Origin: Intestinimonas butyriciproducens
Lineage (GTDB): Bacteria; Bacillota; Clostridia; Oscillospirales; Butyricicoccaceae
Reading direction: 5' to 3'
Length of the DNA stretch: 64,000 nt
NCBI RefSeq assembly: GCF_016901775.1
Contig: NZ_JACJKW010000001.1
Coordinates: forward strand, 186,001-250,000
In this document: positions 25,791-34,477 of the stretch, in pieces
How positions within the stretch are numbered: position 1 is the stretch's first letter
Layout of the letters: the number at the start of each line of letters is the position of its first letter
Translations under genes and position numbers: made by a program
Notes under the pieces: model-generated
Seen by the model: the letters and a program-made list of their open reading frames with translations, nothing else
Told to the model about the DNA's origin: nothing
The model's database searches: none

Positions 25791-27482
25791 ATGAATCATG
25801 TGCTCAACGCAAAGGAGCAGGCCCAGAGCCTGATCCTCAACGCTTACCGGAAGGCGGCGGAAGAAGGACTGCTGCCCTCCCACCCCTTTGAGACCGCTCC
25901 GGTGGAGATCCCCAAGGATGTGAAGAACGGCGACTTTGCTTCCACCTTTGCCATGCAGGCGGCAAAGCCTTTGGGCATGAATCCCCGGAAGATCGCCGAG
26001 GCCATCTGTGAGAAGGCCCAGCTGGAGGGAACCATCTTCTCCGGTCTGGAAATCGCCGGCCCTGGCTTCCTCAACCTGCGCCTGGGCCACGGTTATTTTG
26101 AAAATGTGCTGCGGGATATCCAGGAGGAAGGGAAAAACTACGGCCGCAGCCAAAGCGGGAAAAAGGAAAAGATCATGGTGGAATTCGTTTCCGCCAACCC
26201 CACCGGCCCCATGCACATGGGCAACGCCCGGGGCGGCGTTCTGGGCGACAGCCTGGCGGAGGTTCTGTCCCGGGCGGGCAACGATGTGTCCCGGGAATTC
26301 TATGTGAACGACGCCGGCAACCAGATCGAAAAGTTCGCTCAGTCTCTGGAGGCCCGGTATTTTCAGATCTTGGACGGGGAAGAGAATGTCCCCTTCCCCG
26401 AGGACGGCTATCACGGCGACGACATCCGGGAACTGGCCAAAATCTTCTATGAGCAGCATGGGGATTCCTACCGGAATGTATCCCAGAAGGAGCGTCATGA
26501 TGCTTTGGTGCAGTTCGGCCTGGAAAAGAACCTGGCCAAAATGCGCCGGGATCTGGAAAAGTACCGGATCACCTATGACACCTGGTTCTTTGAATCCACC
26601 CTCCATGACTCCGGTTATGTAAAGGAGACGGTGGATCTGCTCACCCAGAAGGGCGCCACCTATGAAAATGAAGGGGCTCTGTGGCTGCGCACCAGCGATT
26701 ATGGATGCGAAAAGGACGATGTGCTCCGCCGGGCCAACGGCTTCTATACCTATTTTGCCGCCGATATCGCCTATCATCGGAACAAGTTTGAGCAGCGGGG
26801 CTTTGATCGGGTCATCAACATCTGGGGCGCCGATCACCACGGTCATGTGGCCCGTCTGAAGGCCGCTCTGGACATCCTGGGCCTGGACGGCTCTCACCGG
26901 CTGGAGATCGTGTTGATGCAGCTGGTGCGGCTGATGCGGGACGGCGAAGTGGTGCGTATGAGCAAGCGTACCGGCAAGGCCATCACCCTGTCCGATTTGC
27001 TGGATGAGATCTCCTGCGATGCCGCCCGCTACTTCTTCAATTCCCGGGCCGCCGATACCCATCTGGAGTTTGACCTGGGTCTGGCCGTGCGGGAGGACAA
27101 TGAAAACCCGGTGTATTATGTCCAGTATGCCCACGCCCGGGTCAAGAGCATCCTGCGGAACCTGGAGCAGGAAGGGGTGCAGTGCAGCCTGAATCCCGAC
27201 CTGTCTCTGCTGCAAAGCGAAGAGGAGCTGGAACTCATCCGGGAACTGGCTCGCCTGCCTGAAGAGATCCGCCTGGCCGCCCGGGATCGGGAGCCTTCCC
27301 GCATCAACCGGTATGTAAACAATGTGGCCGCTGCCTTCCACCGGTTCTATACCGTCAGCCGTATCCGGGATGCAGAGACAGAGGCCCTGCGGGATGCCCG
27401 GGTCTATCTGATATGCCAGGTGGCCACCGTCATCGAAAACGGCCTGTCGGTCTTTGGCGTCACCGCCCCTGACAAGATGTAA
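25791..27482 (+). CDS. argS: Arginyl-tRNA synthetase
   Basis: Class I synthetase that charges tRNA-Arg. The 563 residues carry the N-terminal Arg-specific domain, the HIGH-type motif as HMGN (NPTGPMHMGNARGG), and the KMSKS-type motif as MSKRTGK near residue 390. The C-terminal DALR anticodon-binding helix bundle is also present (YAHARVKSILRNLEQE; FYTVSRIRDAE). The start is ATG behind GGAGG. Confidence 0.97.
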   Translation: MNHVLNAKEQAQSLILNAYRKAAEEGLLPSHPFETAPVEIPKDVKNGDFASTFAMQAAKPLGMNPRKIAEAICEKAQLEGTIFSGLEIAGPGFLNLRLGHGYFENVLRDIQEEGKNYGRSQSGKKEKIMVEFVSANPTGPMHMGNARGGVLGDSLAEVLSRAGNDVSREFYVNDAGNQIEKFAQSLEARYFQILDGEENVPFPEDGYHGDDIRELAKIFYEQHGDSYRNVSQKERHDALVQFGLEKNLAKMRRDLEKYRITYDTWFFESTLHDSGYVKETVDLLTQKGATYENEGALWLRTSDYGCEKDDVLRRANGFYTYFAADIAYHRNKFEQRGFDRVINIWGADHHGHVARLKAALDILGLDGSHRLEIVLMQLVRLMRDGEVVRMSKRTGKAITLSDLLDEISCDAARYFFNSRAADTHLEFDLGLAVREDNENPVYYVQYAHARVKSILRNLEQEGVQCSLNPDLSLLQSEEELELIRELARLPEEIRLAARDREPSRINRYVNNVAAAFHRFYTVSRIRDAETEALRDARVYLICQVATVIENGLSVFGVTAPDKM

Positions 27483-27531
27483 TGTAACTGTCTTTGTTCT
27501 CTTTTGGTCTGTCCCAGGAAAGGAAAAAAAG

Positions 27532-29091
27532 ATGAAAACCGCGAGAAAACTCACAGCGCTTTTGTGTGCTTTGGTCCTTTGTGTTTCCCTGAGCGTGCCG
27601 GCGTTTGCCTACACAGCAGAGGAACAGTATGACAACCTGATGGCCATTGTGGATCTGATCCGCCAGGTGGCGGTGGATTCCTCCATGAGCGATGACCCGC
27701 TGGCCAGAGGCCTCAAGACCCTTTTTGAAGAAGATCCTGAGGCTTACGAAAAGCTGATGAGCAGCATGCTCAGCAGCTATGACCGGTATTCCAACTATGT
27801 GCCTGCCGGTCAGTATGATGTGAGCTATCCCAGCAATGCCAGTTATGTGGGCGTGGGCGTCACCCTGGAACAGTACGGGGAAGATGTGCGCATCGCCGCC
27901 GTCACCGAAGGGGGCAGCGCCCAGAAAGCCGGCATCCGGCCGGGGGATATCCTGGTGTCGGTGAACGGCACTTATACCCACGGCATGACGCTGGATCAGG
28001 TCTCTCCCCTGCTGCGGGGTGCAGAAGGCACCAAGGTCACCGTCAGCATCCGGCGGAGCACCGGCGGACACACCTTTGTGCTGGAGCGCAGTTATATTCA
28101 GGTCTCCAACTTTTCCTCCCAGGTGCTGGAGGACGGCATCTATTATATGAAGTGGACCCGCTTTGCTGAAACCACTTCCTACCTCCAGTTTGTCTTTGCC
28201 ATCAAGGACATGGTGGAAAACCAGTGCGGCGTGCTTATTCTGGATCTGCGGGGCAATCCCGGCGGCGAAGTGAACATGGCCCTCAACGCCCTCAACCGGC
28301 TGATCCCCGACGAAGGGAAGAATTTCTTCGCCATTTCCAGCCGCCAGGGAGAGGACAAGAACATCGAGGTCTACAAATCCGAGGGCATGGGCCCCCGGCT
28401 CAACAAGATCCTCATCCTTCAGGATGAAGGCAGCGCCAGTGCTTCGGAGATCGTCATCAGTTCTCTGTGCGATCTGGGCTATGCCGAAAGCGTAGGCACC
28501 ACTACTTATGGCAAGGCCCGGGGCCAGTATCATCTGGTGTTCGACGACGGTTCCGCCGTGGTCATCACCGGCCTGGAGCTGATCGCCCCTTCTACCCCGG
28601 ACTATGACGGCGTAGGCCTGGCCCCTGACCATGAGGTGGAAAACACGGCAGAGCCCCATCCGGCGGCTCAGTGCGACAAGGTGCCCGAGCGGTTCCTCAA
28701 CATCACCAACTGGTCGGAAGATACCTATAAACTCAACTGCGCGCTGGTGGCGCTGGGCCTTCTGGACGAGAGCCAGAAAGCCGATATGTATGAGTTTGAT
28801 CAGCTCACCGCCGATGCCCTCAATGCATTCCGCGGCTATCGGGGCATTGCACCCCAGAATTATCTGGACGCCCAGACAGCGGCCCTGATCAACCAGCAGC
28901 TCACTGACATGGCCTCTCAGCAGGTGGTGGCGGACAAGCAGCTTCAGTATGCTTTGGAGCTGGCCCGGGAATATGCCAAGCAGCCGCTGCAATACACCGT
29001 GGATGAATACGGCAACTTTACCAACCTGCCTCAGGCAGAGGAGACCCCTGCACCGGAAGAAACCCAGAGCGGGGAGACTCCGGCCGCCTAA
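27532..29091 (+). CDS. S41 family C-terminal processing protease with a PDZ domain, exported
   Basis: Secreted serine protease of the CtpA/CtpB type. Order: signal peptide (ALLCALVLCVSLSVPAFA), a helical lead, and PDZ (YVGVGVTLEQYGEDVRIA to GTKVTVSIRR, residues ~105-185). The S41 catalytic domain follows, with the nucleophile Ser in GSASASE near residue 302 and the general-base Lys in YGKARGQ near 328. After it comes a peptidoglycan-binding-like helical segment (LTADALNAFRGYRGIAP), and an acidic tail closes the 519 residues. In spore formers such proteases can cleave SpoIV or wall factors; the target here is unknown. Confidence 0.93.
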   Translation: MKTARKLTALLCALVLCVSLSVPAFAYTAEEQYDNLMAIVDLIRQVAVDSSMSDDPLARGLKTLFEEDPEAYEKLMSSMLSSYDRYSNYVPAGQYDVSYPSNASYVGVGVTLEQYGEDVRIAAVTEGGSAQKAGIRPGDILVSVNGTYTHGMTLDQVSPLLRGAEGTKVTVSIRRSTGGHTFVLERSYIQVSNFSSQVLEDGIYYMKWTRFAETTSYLQFVFAIKDMVENQCGVLILDLRGNPGGEVNMALNALNRLIPDEGKNFFAISSRQGEDKNIEVYKSEGMGPRLNKILILQDEGSASASEIVISSLCDLGYAESVGTTTYGKARGQYHLVFDDGSAVVITGLELIAPSTPDYDGVGLAPDHEVENTAEPHPAAQCDKVPERFLNITNWSEDTYKLNCALVALGLLDESQKADMYEFDQLTADALNAFRGYRGIAPQNYLDAQTAALINQQLTDMASQQVVADKQLQYALELAREYAKQPLQYTVDEYGNFTNLPQAEETPAPEETQSGETPAA

Positions 29092-29103
29092 AAAGGAGAG
29101 CGA

Positions 29104-30078
29104 ATGATGAAACCACTTCCCTTTTCCCTTCCTGCCCTGCTGTGTCCCCAGCCTTCTCCGGAAGGCGAAAGCGAAAAACTGTCCTGGCCGCTGCACCGGC
29201 CCGACCGCCTGCTGTTTCCCTTGCCGGAACAGGAGGGAGAGGGCACCCAGCAGTGGGTGGAGCAGTTCAAAACCATCATCGGGGACGCCCAGGGATTCGT
29301 CATGGCCGATTGCGGCATGTCCGTGCCGCAGCAGCGGGCTGCTCTGCTGGCCTGTCAGGAAAGCCCCGGGAAGCCGGCCTTTGTGGCCTGCCTCACCCTG
29401 GACGAAGAGAGCCATACCCCGGACGGCTGGGATGGGGATGCGTCTCTGGTGCTGCTGCAAAGCATGGGTTGTGCAGCGGTGCTCTTTACCGCCGGAGACA
29501 AAGAGGTGATGGAAGAGCTGCCCCGCCTGTTCAGCACCTTGTGGGAGGATGCCCGCATTCCGGTGGGGGTCATTCTGCCCAAGGAAAGCGACCGGCAGCT
29601 GGTGGCCGCCTTCCCCCGGTCCTGTCTGATGATGGGGCCGGATGAAGGCGCCTGCGCCCATCTGGGAAAGCTGGGAGAGGAAACGGGATTCTGGAAGCGG
29701 GAGCTGGTGATGGCCGATCCTCCCGAAGAGGATTGGTTCATCGCTGTATCCAATGGCCGGGACCATTTGCTGGATCCCACCTTTGACATCGACGGGGAGC
29801 TGGAGTGCCAGGGGGATTTCACCCAGCAGCTGCTGGATCTGGAAAGCGATGGATGCACCGCCCTGCGCCTGCTGCTGCCCGATGAAGATGCAGTGGATCT
29901 CTTTGCCGCAGAGCAGTATATGGTGAAAATGCCCGTCAGCTTGTGTGTGCAGGACCCGGTGCTGTTGGAGCGGGCGCTGCGGGCTTTCTGGGGCCGGGCT
30001 GTCTATGACGGCACCTGGCCGCTGGAAGAGGAAGATCTGGGGCCGCTGGTGGAGAAATACGGCCTGATCTTGCTGTAA
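29104..30078 (+). CDS. Divergent homocysteine-methyltransferase-like protein
   Basis: A 324-residue soluble protein I recognise only weakly. The segments FVMADCGMSVPQQRAALLACQ, KPAFVACLTLDEESHTP, and SLVLLQSMGCAAVLFTAGD follow the repeat pattern of the Hcy-methyltransferase TIM barrel (aldehyde-style KPVFVTMTFDE and LGVDALGINC in true members). The zinc-binding Cys-Cys pair expected near the end of that fold is not visible, so methyl transfer is doubtful. The C-terminal half (TQQLLDLESDGCTALRLLLP) resembles pterin- or cobalamin-enzyme helices. It starts 12 bp after the S41 protease with AAGGAG. Confidence 0.5.
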   Translation: MMKPLPFSLPALLCPQPSPEGESEKLSWPLHRPDRLLFPLPEQEGEGTQQWVEQFKTIIGDAQGFVMADCGMSVPQQRAALLACQESPGKPAFVACLTLDEESHTPDGWDGDASLVLLQSMGCAAVLFTAGDKEVMEELPRLFSTLWEDARIPVGVILPKESDRQLVAAFPRSCLMMGPDEGACAHLGKLGEETGFWKRELVMADPPEEDWFIAVSNGRDHLLDPTFDIDGELECQGDFTQQLLDLESDGCTALRLLLPDEDAVDLFAAEQYMVKMPVSLCVQDPVLLERALRAFWGRAVYDGTWPLEEEDLGPLVEKYGLILL

Positions 30079-30090
30079 TAGAAAAAATCC

Positions 30091-30119
30091 TTGCATTTTT
30101 CACCAGAACATGATATTAT
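30091..30119 (+). promoter_or_regulatory. Promoter of secG
   Basis: TTGCAT at 30091-30096 and TATTAT at 30114-30119, 17 bp spacing. Confidence 0.75.
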
Positions 30120-30179
30120 ATTGAGTGCATTGAAATCAAAGTATTTACCATCCTATGATTGACCGGAGGTTTTTTTAGA

Positions 30180-30419
30180 ATGAATGAGACCGTTCGTCTT
30201 GTATTGACCATTGTCCAGGTGATTGTCAGCCTGGTGCTGATTCTGACCGTTATTTTCCAGTCCGGCAAGCAGGCCGGCCTCTCCGGTTCCATCAACGGTG
30301 TGGCCGATACCTTCTTCGGAAAGAATAAAGCCCGTTCTCTGGACGCCAAGCTGGAGCGGCTGACCACCATCACCGCCATTTGCTTTATCGTCCTCACCTT
30401 TATTCTCACCATCCTGTAA
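30180..30419 (+). CDS. secG: Protein translocase subunit SecG
   Basis: Small subunit of the SecYEG export channel. The 79 residues form two transmembrane helices (VLTIVQVIVSLVLILTVIFQ and TITAICFIVLTFILTIL) joined by the conserved loop GKQAGLSGSINGVADTFFGK. The start is ATG after GGAGG. It stands alone, with its own promoter and terminator. Confidence 0.95.
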   Translation: MNETVRLVLTIVQVIVSLVLILTVIFQSGKQAGLSGSINGVADTFFGKNKARSLDAKLERLTTITAICFIVLTFILTIL

Positions 30420-30431
30420 GAGAAAAACAAA

Positions 30432-30462
30432 CAGACCTGGGATTTTTCCCAGGTCTTTTTTT
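30432..30462 (+). terminator. Terminator of secG
   Basis: AGACCTGGGA pairs with TCCCAGGTCT, then a T run. Confidence 0.9.
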
Positions 30463-30556
30463 ACATTCTGTTTCTTTTCTGCGAAGAAACCTGTGCTATA
30501 CTGAGAAAAATCGGATGGTTGGTTGCGCAATGGGGTTATGGCAAGGAGGGTATTTT

Positions 30557-30937
30557 ATGAAAAGCATCAAGCCCGGGCGGGGTCCTTCCATGATGGGAGG
30601 GCTGAGCAGTATTCTGGCCGGCGTATTCGGCGTCATCTGGACCATGGCGGCGGTGCAGATGGGGGCCGGAATTTTTGCCCTGTTCGGTGTGGTCTTTATT
30701 GTGTTTGCCGTGTTGCAGGCCGTTTATCAGTTCAAAAATGCCACCGGGGAAAACCGGTATTCGGTGTTTGATATCACCGAGGAAGGGGAGGAACCTGACC
30801 CGCTGGAAAAGCGGTTTTCCCCCTCCTCCCCCGAGGAAGAAAACAAAAGGCCGGAAGGAGGCTTTTGCCCTTATTGCGGGACCCCGGCAGAAAAGGACTA
30901 TGATTTCTGCCGCCGCTGCGGCAAAAAACTGCCTTGA
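30557..30937 (+). CDS. Small membrane protein with a C-terminal zinc ribbon
   Basis: A 126-residue protein. Two hydrophobic segments (LSSILAGVFGVIWTMAAV and IFALFGVVFIVFAVLQAVY) are followed by an acidic linker and a rubredoxin-like zinc ribbon with two CxxC knuckles (CPYCG and CRRCG). The ribbon should face the cytoplasm. Function is unknown; such double-knuckle tails are widespread in clostridial membrane proteins. The ATG sits behind AAGGAGGG. It is followed closely by remnant D of the repeat family. Confidence 0.7.
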   Translation: MKSIKPGRGPSMMGGLSSILAGVFGVIWTMAAVQMGAGIFALFGVVFIVFAVLQAVYQFKNATGENRYSVFDITEEGEEPDPLEKRFSPSSPEEENKRPEGGFCPYCGTPAEKDYDFCRRCGKKLP

Positions 30938-30948
30938 CAGGAAACGCC

Positions 30949-31054
30949 AGACTGTGGAAAAACCGATATAGCCAGAGGGAAGCATTTGCTTTACCTCTTA
31001 TCAATTTGCAAACCCCAGACCTGTGCGCCGGTTTTTGCATCTCTTAAAAAGGAC
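30949..31054 (+). repeat. Repeat family remnant D (left half)
   Basis: Degenerate left part of the same element as copy A. It shares the terminal block AGACTGT.GAAAAACC.ATATA and the central GACCTGTGCG..GGTTTTTGCA. No right end or flanking duplicated hairpin is visible. It lies between the zinc-ribbon gene and the MATE promoter. Confidence 0.6.
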
Positions 31055-31066
31055 CTCCTGGGTCGC

Positions 31067-31095
31067 TTGCGGAATCCCTGATTTTGTGATATGAT
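31067..31095 (+). promoter_or_regulatory. Promoter of the first MATE transporter gene
   Basis: TTGCGG at 31067-31072 and TATGAT at 31090-31095, 17 bp spacing, directly after repeat remnant D. Confidence 0.6.
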
Positions 31096-31159
31096 TTGCA
31101 TTACAGCAGTTTCGACTCTAAACTGTTTGCCGGTGAAAATCATGGAAGGAAGTGATCCC

Positions 31160-32536
31160 ATGGCCAAAGGCCTTGCCCGCTTTATGGGCGCCCAGGATAT
31201 GACGGTGGGCAGCCCGGTGAAAAAACTCATCCAGTTTTCCATCCCTTTGCTGATTGGAAATCTGGCTCAGCAGCTTTACAACACGGTGGACTCCATTGTG
31301 GTGGGCCGCTATGTGGGGGACAATGCCCTGGCCGCCGTGGGCGCCAGCGGTCCCATGATCAATCTGCTTCTGGTACTGTTTGTGGGCATTTCCACCGGAG
31401 CCAATGTGATGGTGGCCCAGTATTTTGGCGCCAAACGCCGCTCCGAGCTGTCTGACACGGTGGGAACGGTCATCACCCTGACCCTGCTGGCTTCCATTGT
31501 CATTATGATCGTCGGCCCGCTGCTGGTGCCGCCATTTCTGCGCATGGTGGATACGCCGGCAGAGATCTTTGATATGACTTCCTCTTACCTTATCATCTAT
31601 TTCCTGGGCATTGCCGGCATGGCCTATTACAATATCATTGCCGGTGTACTGCGGGGCATGGGCGACTCGGTGATGCCGCTGATTTTTCTGATGGCGGCCT
31701 GTCTGACCAATATCGTTCTGGACCTTTTGTTTGTGGTGCGCTTTGGATGGGGTGTGGCCGGTGTAGCCATTGCCACCATCATCGCCCAGTTCCTGTCGGC
31801 TTTCCTTTGCCTGTTCCGTCTTTGCCGGATGAAAGAGACGCTGGACATCAATTTCCGCACGCTCAGACCCCATGCCATTCTGGCCAAGGAGCTGTTGATC
31901 CTGGGCCTGCCTTCCGGTTTGTCCCAGGCCATCTTCTCCATGTCGGCCATTGTGGTGCAGTCGCTCACCAACAGTTTCGGCGCTTTGGTGGTGGCGGTGA
32001 ACACCGTGGTCATGCGGGTGGACGGCTTTGCCATGATGCCCAACTTCACCTTTGGCAATGCCATGACCACCTATACCGGCCAGAATATGGGTGCCGGACG
32101 CACCGACCGGGTGGAAGAAGGCATCCGGGATGGTTTGCGTCTGGGACTGGTGGTCATCGCTGTGCTGGTGGCGGCCATTGTGATCTTTGGCTCCTCTCTC
32201 ATCCGGTTGTTCACCGACACGCCGGAAGTGGTGGAGATGGGCCGGAATATGCTGCGGGTGCTGGCGCTGGGCTATATCGCCATGGCCATTACTCAGACTC
32301 TGTCCGGCGTCATGCGGGGCGCTGGCGATACCATGACCCCCATGTGGATCTCCCTGATCACCACAGTGGTCATCCGGGTGCCGCTGGCCTATGGCCTGGC
32401 GGCCGTGATGCACTCCCCCTATTGCCTGTTTATCAGTTTGCTGATTTCCTGGTGTATGGGCGCTATGCTGTCGGTGATCGCCTACCGCCGGGGCAAATGG
32501 CGGAAAAAAGCCATTGTGAAAAAAGAAGAAGCGTAA
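31160..32536 (+). CDS. MATE family efflux transporter
   Basis: Multidrug and toxin extrusion transporter of 458 residues with twelve predicted membrane helices in two pseudo-symmetric halves (N-half starting LIQFSIPLLIGNLAQQLYNTVD, C-half starting LLILGLPSGLSQAIFSM). MATE proteins expel cationic drugs or metabolites in exchange for Na+ or H+. ATG at 31160 follows GGAAGGAAG; an upstream ATG at 31142 is also in frame. It runs towards a terminator shared with the ABC exporter operon. Confidence 0.92.
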   Translation: MAKGLARFMGAQDMTVGSPVKKLIQFSIPLLIGNLAQQLYNTVDSIVVGRYVGDNALAAVGASGPMINLLLVLFVGISTGANVMVAQYFGAKRRSELSDTVGTVITLTLLASIVIMIVGPLLVPPFLRMVDTPAEIFDMTSSYLIIYFLGIAGMAYYNIIAGVLRGMGDSVMPLIFLMAACLTNIVLDLLFVVRFGWGVAGVAIATIIAQFLSAFLCLFRLCRMKETLDINFRTLRPHAILAKELLILGLPSGLSQAIFSMSAIVVQSLTNSFGALVVAVNTVVMRVDGFAMMPNFTFGNAMTTYTGQNMGAGRTDRVEEGIRDGLRLGLVVIAVLVAAIVIFGSSLIRLFTDTPEVVEMGRNMLRVLALGYIAMAITQTLSGVMRGAGDTMTPMWISLITTVVIRVPLAYGLAAVMHSPYCLFISLLISWCMGAMLSVIAYRRGKWRKKAIVKKEEA

Positions 32537-32573
32537 AAAAAGCTGTCCGGAAATTTTTCCGGACAGCTTTTTT
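32536..32573. terminator. Bidirectional terminator between MATE and ABC exporter genes
   Basis: AAGCTGTCCGGAAA pairs with TTCCGGACAGCTT, with A and T runs outside the stem. Confidence 0.9.
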
Positions 32574-32584
32574 CTTTGACTGGA

Positions 32585-34477
32585 TCAGGACAATTCGAAT
32601 TTGCCGGTATAGAGCTGATAGTACTGGCCTTTCTGCTCCATCAGTTCTTCGTGGGTGCCCCGTTCGATGATGTTGCCGTTTTCCAGCACCATGATGGCGT
32701 TGGAATTGTGGACGGTGGACAGGCGGTGGGCAATGACAAAGACGGTTCGGCCCGACATCAGATTGTCCATGCCTTCCTGAACGATCCGTTCGGTACGGGT
32801 ATCGATGGAAGAGGTGGCTTCATCCAGAATGAGCACCGGCGGGTCGGCCACGGCCACACGGGCAATGGCCAGCAGCTGGCGCTGGCCCTGGGACAGGCTG
32901 CCGCCATCGGCGGTGAGCATGGTGGCATACCCCTGGGGCAGCTGTTCGATAAAGGTGTCGGCGTTGGCCAGGCGTGCGGCCCGGATCACTTCTTCATCGG
33001 TGGCGTCCAGACGGCCATAGCGGATGTTGTCCATGACGGTGCCGGTGAACAGATGGGTATCCTGCAAAACAATGCCCAGAGAGCGGCGGAGGGATTCTTT
33101 GTGGATGCGGCTGACCGGGATGCCGTCGTAGAGGATCTCGCCCCGGTCGATGTCGTAAAACCGGTTGATCAGGTTGGTGATGGTGGTTTTGCCTGCGCCG
33201 GTGGCGCCCACAAAGGCGATTTTCTGGCCCGGCTTGGCATAGAGGCTGATGTTGTGAAGCACAGTTTTTTCCGGCACATAGCCGAATGTCACATCCTTCA
33301 TGCGCACATCGCCCTTCAAGGGGATGAGAGAGCCGTCGGGTTTTTTCCAGGCCCACAGCTCGGTGCGTTCCGGGGTCTCCTGAAGCTTGCCGTTTTTGTC
33401 TAAAGAGGCATTGACCAAAGTCACATCCCCCTCGTCCTCTTCCGGTGTTTCGTCCAGCAGGGTAAAGATCCGCTGAGCGCCGGCCAGGGCCATGATGATG
33501 GCATTGATCTGCTGGGAGATCTGGGAGATGGGCTGGTTGAAGCTGCGGTTGAACTGGAGGAAGGAGGCAAGGCCGCCCAGTGTGAAGCCGCCTACGCCGC
33601 CGATGGCCAGAAGGGCGCCCACAATGGAGGTGAGCACATAGCTCAGGTTGCCCATGTTGCCCATGATGGGCATGAGGATGTTGGCAAAGCCGTTGGCGTT
33701 GTCGGCGCTGTGAAACAGCTGGTCATTGATCTGGTTAAACCGGTCTACATTTTCCTTTTCGTGGCAGAAGACTTTGATGACCTTCTGCCCTTCCATCATC
33801 TCTTCGATGTAGCCATTGACCGTGCCCAGGTTTTTCTGCTGGGCCACAAAATAGCGGGAAGAACGGCTGGTGATCTGCCGGGTGATGAGCAGCATCAGCG
33901 CCACCATAAACAAGGACAGGCAGGTAAGTGGGACATTCAGGGAGATCATGGAGAACAGGACACCCAGGATGGTCACGGCCGAGGACACCAGCTGAGGCAT
34001 GCTCTGGCTGATCATCTGACGGAGAGTATCGATGTCGTTGGTATAGATGCTCATGATATCCCCGTGGGGATGGGTGTCAAAATAGCGGATGGGCAAGGTC
34101 TCCATATGACGGAACAGATCGCAGCGCAGGCTGCGCAGGGTGCCCTGGGTCACATACACCATGATCTGGTTGTAGGTCAGAGTGGACAGGGCGCCCACCA
34201 GAAAGATCAGGCCCATGCGGGCAAGTTGAAGGAGCAAGGGGGTGAAATCGGGAGAACTCTGGGTGAGGAACGGGACGATATAATCGTCGATCAATGTCTT
34301 GATGAACAGGTTGCCCATGACCATGGCAGCGGTGCCGCACAAAATGAGCACGAACACCAGGAGACATTGGAATTTATAGCGCTTGAGCAAGTAGGCGAAC
34401 AGACGGCGCAGCACCTTCCAGGGATGGGCCACGGCGGGGCCTTTCTGCATCATGGGGCCTTTGTGCATAGGGCTCAT
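32585..34477 (-). CDS. ABC exporter, canonical half of a heterodimer
   Basis: A 630-residue type IV ABC exporter half: six transmembrane helices then a nucleotide-binding domain. Walker A is GATGAGKTT, signature LSQGQRQ and Walker B VLILDEATSSID with the catalytic Glu present. A Pro-rich N-terminal extension (MSPMHKGPMMQKGP) and a charged insertion just before the ATPase domain mark it as the BmrD/LmrD-like partner. Its start overlaps the stop of the other half (ATGA), so the two are made together. Probable substrates are drugs or lipids. Confidence 0.93.
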   Translation of the reverse strand: MSPMHKGPMMQKGPAVAHPWKVLRRLFAYLLKRYKFQCLLVFVLILCGTAAMVMGNLFIKTLIDDYIVPFLTQSSPDFTPLLLQLARMGLIFLVGALSTLTYNQIMVYVTQGTLRSLRCDLFRHMETLPIRYFDTHPHGDIMSIYTNDIDTLRQMISQSMPQLVSSAVTILGVLFSMISLNVPLTCLSLFMVALMLLITRQITSRSSRYFVAQQKNLGTVNGYIEEMMEGQKVIKVFCHEKENVDRFNQINDQLFHSADNANGFANILMPIMGNMGNLSYVLTSIVGALLAIGGVGGFTLGGLASFLQFNRSFNQPISQISQQINAIIMALAGAQRIFTLLDETPEEDEGDVTLVNASLDKNGKLQETPERTELWAWKKPDGSLIPLKGDVRMKDVTFGYVPEKTVLHNISLYAKPGQKIAFVGATGAGKTTITNLINRFYDIDRGEILYDGIPVSRIHKESLRRSLGIVLQDTHLFTGTVMDNIRYGRLDATDEEVIRAARLANADTFIEQLPQGYATMLTADGGSLSQGQRQLLAIARVAVADPPVLILDEATSSIDTRTERIVQEGMDNLMSGRTVFVIAHRLSTVHNSNAIMVLENGNIIERGTHEELMEQKGQYYQLYTGKFELS

